A program made the position numbers and the translations under genes. From assembly GCA_000444245.1 (NCBI GenBank), contig ATSW01120902.1:1-20542 (forward strand): a DNA stretch of 20,542 bases, given 5' to 3'. The DNA is from Botryllus schlosseri (lineage: Eukaryota > Chordata > Ascidiacea > Stolidobranchia > Styelidae). The notes beneath the pieces were generated by a model that saw only the letters and a list, made by a program, of their open reading frames with translations, was not told the origin of the DNA and searched no databases. Position 1 is the stretch's first letter. The number at the start of each line of letters is the position of its first letter. Of the stretch, positions 15,836 through 20,542 are shown in pieces.

Positions 15836-18800
15836 TCCATTACATTCTTATATCATTTCGGGATCAGTTGTGAGGTGTAGGTGCCCCAGAATTATCTGAA
15901 GTCTAATTTGGAACCCTAATTATTGCCGCGAAATAGCCTTGCATCACGCAAATAATTGGCAAATACTACCATTACATTCTAATATCATTTTGGGGTGAAT
16001 TGTGAGTTGCAGGTTACCAAGAATTATCCGAAGTCTAATTTGGAACCCTAATTATTGCCGCGAAATAGCCTTGCATCACACAAATAATTGGCAAATACTA
16101 CCATTACATTCTACTATCATTTTGGTGTCAATTGTGAGTTGTAGGTGACCCAGAAGCGTCTGAAGTCTAATTTGGGACCTAATCACAGCCTTGCACCACG
16201 CAAATAATTGTCAAATACTCCCATCACATTCTAATATCATTTTGGTGTCAGTTGTGATTGGTAGGTTACCCAGAATCATCTGAAGTCTAATTTGGAACCC
16301 TAATTATTGCCGCGACACAGCCTTACATCACGCACATTAGTTGCAAATAGTTCAATGCCTAATTATTGCCGCGAAATAGCCTTGCATCACGCAAATAATT
16401 GGCTAATACCCCCATGACATTCTAATATCGTTTTGTTGTCAGTTGTGAGTTGTAGGTGACCAGAAGCGCCTGAAGTATAATTGGGAACCCCAATCACAGC
16501 CTTGCATCACGCAAATAATTGGCAAATAATCCCACTGCATTCTAATTTCATTTTAAGGTGAGTTGTGAGTTGTAGGTGACCCAGAATTATCTGAAGTCTA
16601 ATTTGGAACCCTAATTATTGCCGCGACACAGCCTTACATCACGCACATCATTGGCGAATACTCCCATGACATTTTAATATTATTTTAGGGTGAGTTGTGA
16701 GTTGTTGCAGCACCAGAGTGATCTAAAGTCTAATTTGGAACCCTAATCTCAACCTTGCAACACGCACATCCTTTGCAAATACTTCAATCACATTCTTATA
16801 TCATATTGATGTGAGTTGTGAGTTGTAGGTGCCCAAGAATGATCTGAAGTCTAATTTTGACCCCTAATCATTGCCACGACACAGCCTTGCATCACTCACA
16901 TAACTGGCCAATACTCCTATGAAATTCTAATATAGTCTTATTGCCCCTACACAACATTGCATCACGCACATCATTGGCAAACCCTTCAATCACATTCTTA
17001 TAGCATTTTGATGTGAGTTGTGAGTGTAGGTGCCCAAAAATGATCTGAAGTCTAATTTGGAACCCTCATCATTGCCACGACACAGCCTTGCATCTTGCAC
17101 ATAACTGGCCAACACTCCTATGAAATTCTAATATATTTTCATTGCTCCCACACAACATTGCATCACGCACATCATTGGCAAACCCTTCAATCACATTCTT
17201 ATAGCATTTTGGTGTGAGCTGTGAGTGTAGGTGCCCAAAAATGATCTGAAGTCTAGTTTGGAATCCCAATCATTGCCGCGGAACAGCCTTGCATCACGCA
17301 CATCATTGGCAAACCCTTCAATCACATTCTTATATCATTTTGATGTGAGTTTTGAGTTGTCTGTGCCCCAGAATGATCTGAAATATAATTTGGAACTCTA
17401 ATCATTGCCGCGACACGTACTTGCATAACGCACATCATTGGCAAACACGTCAATCACATTCTTATATCATTTTGCTGTGAGTTGAGAGTTGTCTGTGGCC
17501 CAGAATGATCTGAAATATTATTTGAAACCCTAATCATTGCCGCAAAACAGCCTTGCATAACGCACATCATTGGCAAACACGTCAATCACATTCTGATATC
17601 ATTTTGCTGTGAGTTGAGAGTTGTCTGTGGCCCAGAATGATCTGAAATATAATTTGGAACCCTGATCATTGCCGCAAAACAGCCTTGCATAACGCACATC
17701 ATTGGCAAACACTTCACTCACATTCTTATATAATTTTGATGTGAGTTGTGAGTTGTAGGTGCCAAAGAGTGAGCTGAAGTCTAATTTGGAACTCTAATCA
17801 TTGCCGCGATACAGCCTTGCATCACCCACATCATTGGCGAACACTTCAATCACATTCTTATATCATTTTGATGCCAGTTGTGAGTTGTAGCTGCCCAAGA
17901 GTGAGCTGAAGTCTAATTTGGAACCCTCATCATTGCCACGACACAGCCTTGCATCTTGCACATAACTGGCCAACACTCCTATGAAATTCTAATATATTTT
18001 CATTGCTCCCACACAACATTGCATCACGCACATCATTGGCAAACCCTTCAATCACATTCTTATAGCATTTTGGTGTGAGCTGTGAGTGTAGGTGCCCAAA
18101 AATGATCTGAAGTCTAGTTTGGAATCCCAATCATTGCCGCGACACAGCTTTGCATCACGCACATCATTGGCGAATACTCCCATGACATTCTAATATTATT
18201 TTGATGTGAGTTGTGAGTTGTAGGTGCCCAAGAGTGAGCTGAAGTCTAATTTGGAACCCAAATCATTGCCACGACACAGCCTTGCATCTCGCACATAACT
18301 GGCCAATACTCCTATGAAATTCTTATACATTTTCATTGCTCCTACACAGCATTGCATCACGCACATCACGGGCAAATACTTCAATTTCAATATTCCTATA
18401 TCATTTATGTGTGAGTTGTGAGTTGTAGGTGCCCCAGAATGATCTGAAATATAATTTGAAACCCTAATCGTTGCAGCGAAACAGCCTTGCATCACGCACA
18501 TAACTGGCCAATACTCCTATGAAATTCTTATATATTTTCATTGCCCCTACACGGCATTGCATCAGCCACATCATTGGCAAACCCTTCAATCACATTCTTA
18601 TATCATTTTGATGTGAGTTGTGAGTTGTAGCTGCCCAAGAGTGAGCTGAAGTCTAATTTGGAACCCTCATCATTGCCACGACACAGCCTTGCATCTCGCA
18701 CATAACTGGCCAACACTCCTATGAAATTCTAATATATATTCATCGCTCCTACACAGCATTGCATCACGCACATCATTGGCAAACCCTTCAATCACATTCT

Positions 18801-19150
18801 TATATCATTTTGATGTGAGTTGTGAGTTGTAGCTGCCCAAGAGTGAGCTGAAGTCTAATTTGGAACCCTCATCATTGCCACGACACAGCCTTGCATCTCG
18901 CACATAACTGGCCAACACTCCTATGAAATTCTAATATATTTTCAATGCCCCTACACGGCATTGCATCAGCCACATCATTGGCAAACCCTCAATCACATTC
19001 TTATATCATTTTGGTGTGAGTTGTGAGTTGTCTGTTCCCCAGAATGATCTGAAATATAATTTGGAACCCTAATCATTGCTACGACACAGCCCTGAATCAT
19101 CTCAAAACTTTGGCACATACTCCCAAGACATTCATATATCATTTCGGGTA
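15836..19150. repeat. Satellite array, block 3 (3.3 kb)
   Basis: Continuous monomers. The first part (15836-16660) uses variants with AAATAATTGGCAAATACT and GTGTCAGTTG. From 16661 the order changes to alternating 132-bp and 70-bp forms, giving a repeating step of about 204 bp, for example 18592 to 18796. 17045-17280 reappears at 17906-18141 with no difference seen. The last monomer decays into non-repeat sequence near 19150. Confidence 0.93.
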
Positions 19151-19929
19151 ATCAGAACATTCCTGCGTCCTTCTGAGGTGCCTCTGTGCATACAATAGAT
19201 GGCGAGAAGACGGAAAATGCTGCGAGATTACAGTCATCAAGATTGCATTCTGAAATTGAATTTGGTGTAGTAATCAACCACAAAGGATAATTTACGAACA
19301 TAAAGGCGCACCTAATATATGGAGTGGAGTAAAGATGAAGATAAGAGATGGAGTCGATATGAAATACAATGGTGTCTTCATAATTAAACTTTTACATTCA
19401 AGAGGTATTTCAGGTGACATGACATTTATTAATACAACTTTCAGGGTGAATCAAACATTTCAGCTGGATAATAGTGTGTGAAACATTATGGAATTATTAG
19501 TGATCGGTGCGTTGAATTGAGTATCGTGCTACTTCAAGATATTTGGTGGTGTGTTAATAAACAAGGAAGGTTCAAACATGACCATATGAGGTGACATACT
19601 GCCTAAAAGTGTATCCGAAAGGTGGTTATACGGTGGCGCCGATAAATTAGATGGCAAATTAAAAAAATGGAAACGTAAAACGGGCGTATTCGTAGTCTCG
19701 ATTGGCACAATAAAAATAAAGCTTTGTCGTCCTGAATAGCAAAGGCAAATTTCGAACATTCATGCAATAAAGTCATGATATATCACTCTGCTTAGAATCA
19801 TATGATGTAGAATTTGTAACCGTAATCGTTGTCCATTACTGATCCCGTACATCACACGGCGTAATCCATATGTGAATTTAGTGATGTGTGTACACCCAAG
19901 TAGCGAATGAAATGTCGGCCGACCAGCAT
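19151..19929. other. Non-satellite island with degenerate monomer edge
   Basis: 19151-19804 has no gene, transposon end or RNA that I recognise; its open frames are short and unlike each other. From about 19805 words like GAATTTGTAACCGTAATCGTTG resemble very diverged monomer pieces before clear satellite resumes. Confidence 0.5.
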
Positions 19930-20542
19930 CATCTGATGAAAATTTGAAACGGTAATCATTGACGCGACACAGTGTTGCATCACGCACATCATGTGCAAAT
20001 ACTTCAATGACATTCTTATATCATTTTGGTGTACGGTTTGAGTTGTCTGTGCCCCAGAGAGATCTGAAATATAATTTGGAACTGTAATCATTGCCGCGAC
20101 ACAGCCTTGCATAACGCACATCATTGGCAAACACTTCAATCACATTCTTATATCATTTTGATGTGAGTTGTGAGTTGTAGGTGCCCAAGAGTGAGCTGAA
20201 GTCTAATTTGGAACCCAAATCATTGCCACGACACAGCCTTGCATCTCGCACATAACTGGCCAATACTCCTATGAAATTCTTATACATTTTCATTGCTCCT
20301 ACACAGCATTGCATCACGCACATCACGGGCAAATACTTCAATTTCAATATTCCTATATCATTTATGTGTGAGTTGTGAGTTGTAGGTGCCCCAGAATGAT
20401 CTGAAATATAATTTGAAACCCTAATCGTTGCAGCGAAACAGCCTTGCATCACGCACATAACTGGCCAATACTCCTATGAAATTCTTATATATTTTCATTG
20501 CCCCTACACGGCATTGCATCAGCCACATCATTGGCAAACCCT
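19930..20542. repeat. Satellite array, block 4 (runs off window)
   Basis: Monomers as in block 3. 20155-20542 matches 18198-18585 along its whole 388 bp with no difference seen by eye, and the match is cut by the window edge. Confidence 0.93.

Noticed and set aside
13851-20458. Minus-strand open frames of 60-101 codons with repeated MCVMQGCVAAM
   Set aside because: They are the satellite monomer read in one frame; the identical copies come from array duplication, not selection on a protein.
13585-20542. CRISPR-like regularly spaced repeat
   Set aside because: The units are contiguous satellite monomers without unique spacers, in eukaryotic DNA.

Overview
The window is eukaryotic, almost certainly animal, repeat-rich DNA. 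The evidence is an L1/Tx1-type non-LTR retrotransposon, several hAT DNA transposons with 8-bp target duplications, splice-site-bounded open frames and a long tandem satellite. I cannot name the species; an aquatic invertebrate is a guess from overall texture. The window begins with GATC and holds one ambiguous base (10493), which suits a clone or draft contig. There is no complete, confidently identified host gene.

Layout. (1) 1-684 and 9018-13450, both minus strand, are two parts of what looks like one LINE copy. It has an intact ORF1, then ORF2 with endonuclease, reverse transcriptase and a C-terminal zinc-knuckle part; its 3' end lies outside the window. ORF2 carries one frameshift in a T7 run and one in-frame stop. 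(2) Between the parts, at 687-9015, sits 8.3 kb bounded by 14-bp inverted repeats TACCCAGCAAACAC, apparently an insertion into ORF2 at a TA. It holds plus-strand open blocks with splice-like borders and matching phases, one resembling a DUF4806 domain. (3) That insert was itself invaded by hAT elements: a 174-bp MITE (2119-2292), a 1.2-kb element with perfect ends and a decayed transposase tail (4430-5641), and several partial copies between 3857 and 8472. (4) 13016-13450 is the LINE 5' UTR with tandem units containing paired TGACTCA/CGAGTCA dyads. (5) 13585-20542 is a satellite array built from a 132-bp monomer and a 70-bp short form, broken by a 618-bp palindromic hAT-like MITE (14470-15087) and two unrelated islands.

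The nesting gives a relative order: LINE first, then the 8.3-kb insert, then the hAT elements inside it. The most interesting candidate is the 8.3-kb insert. Its ends are clear and its gene content is suggestive, but no transposase for its own family could be recognised, so whether it is an undescribed autonomous transposon is inference.
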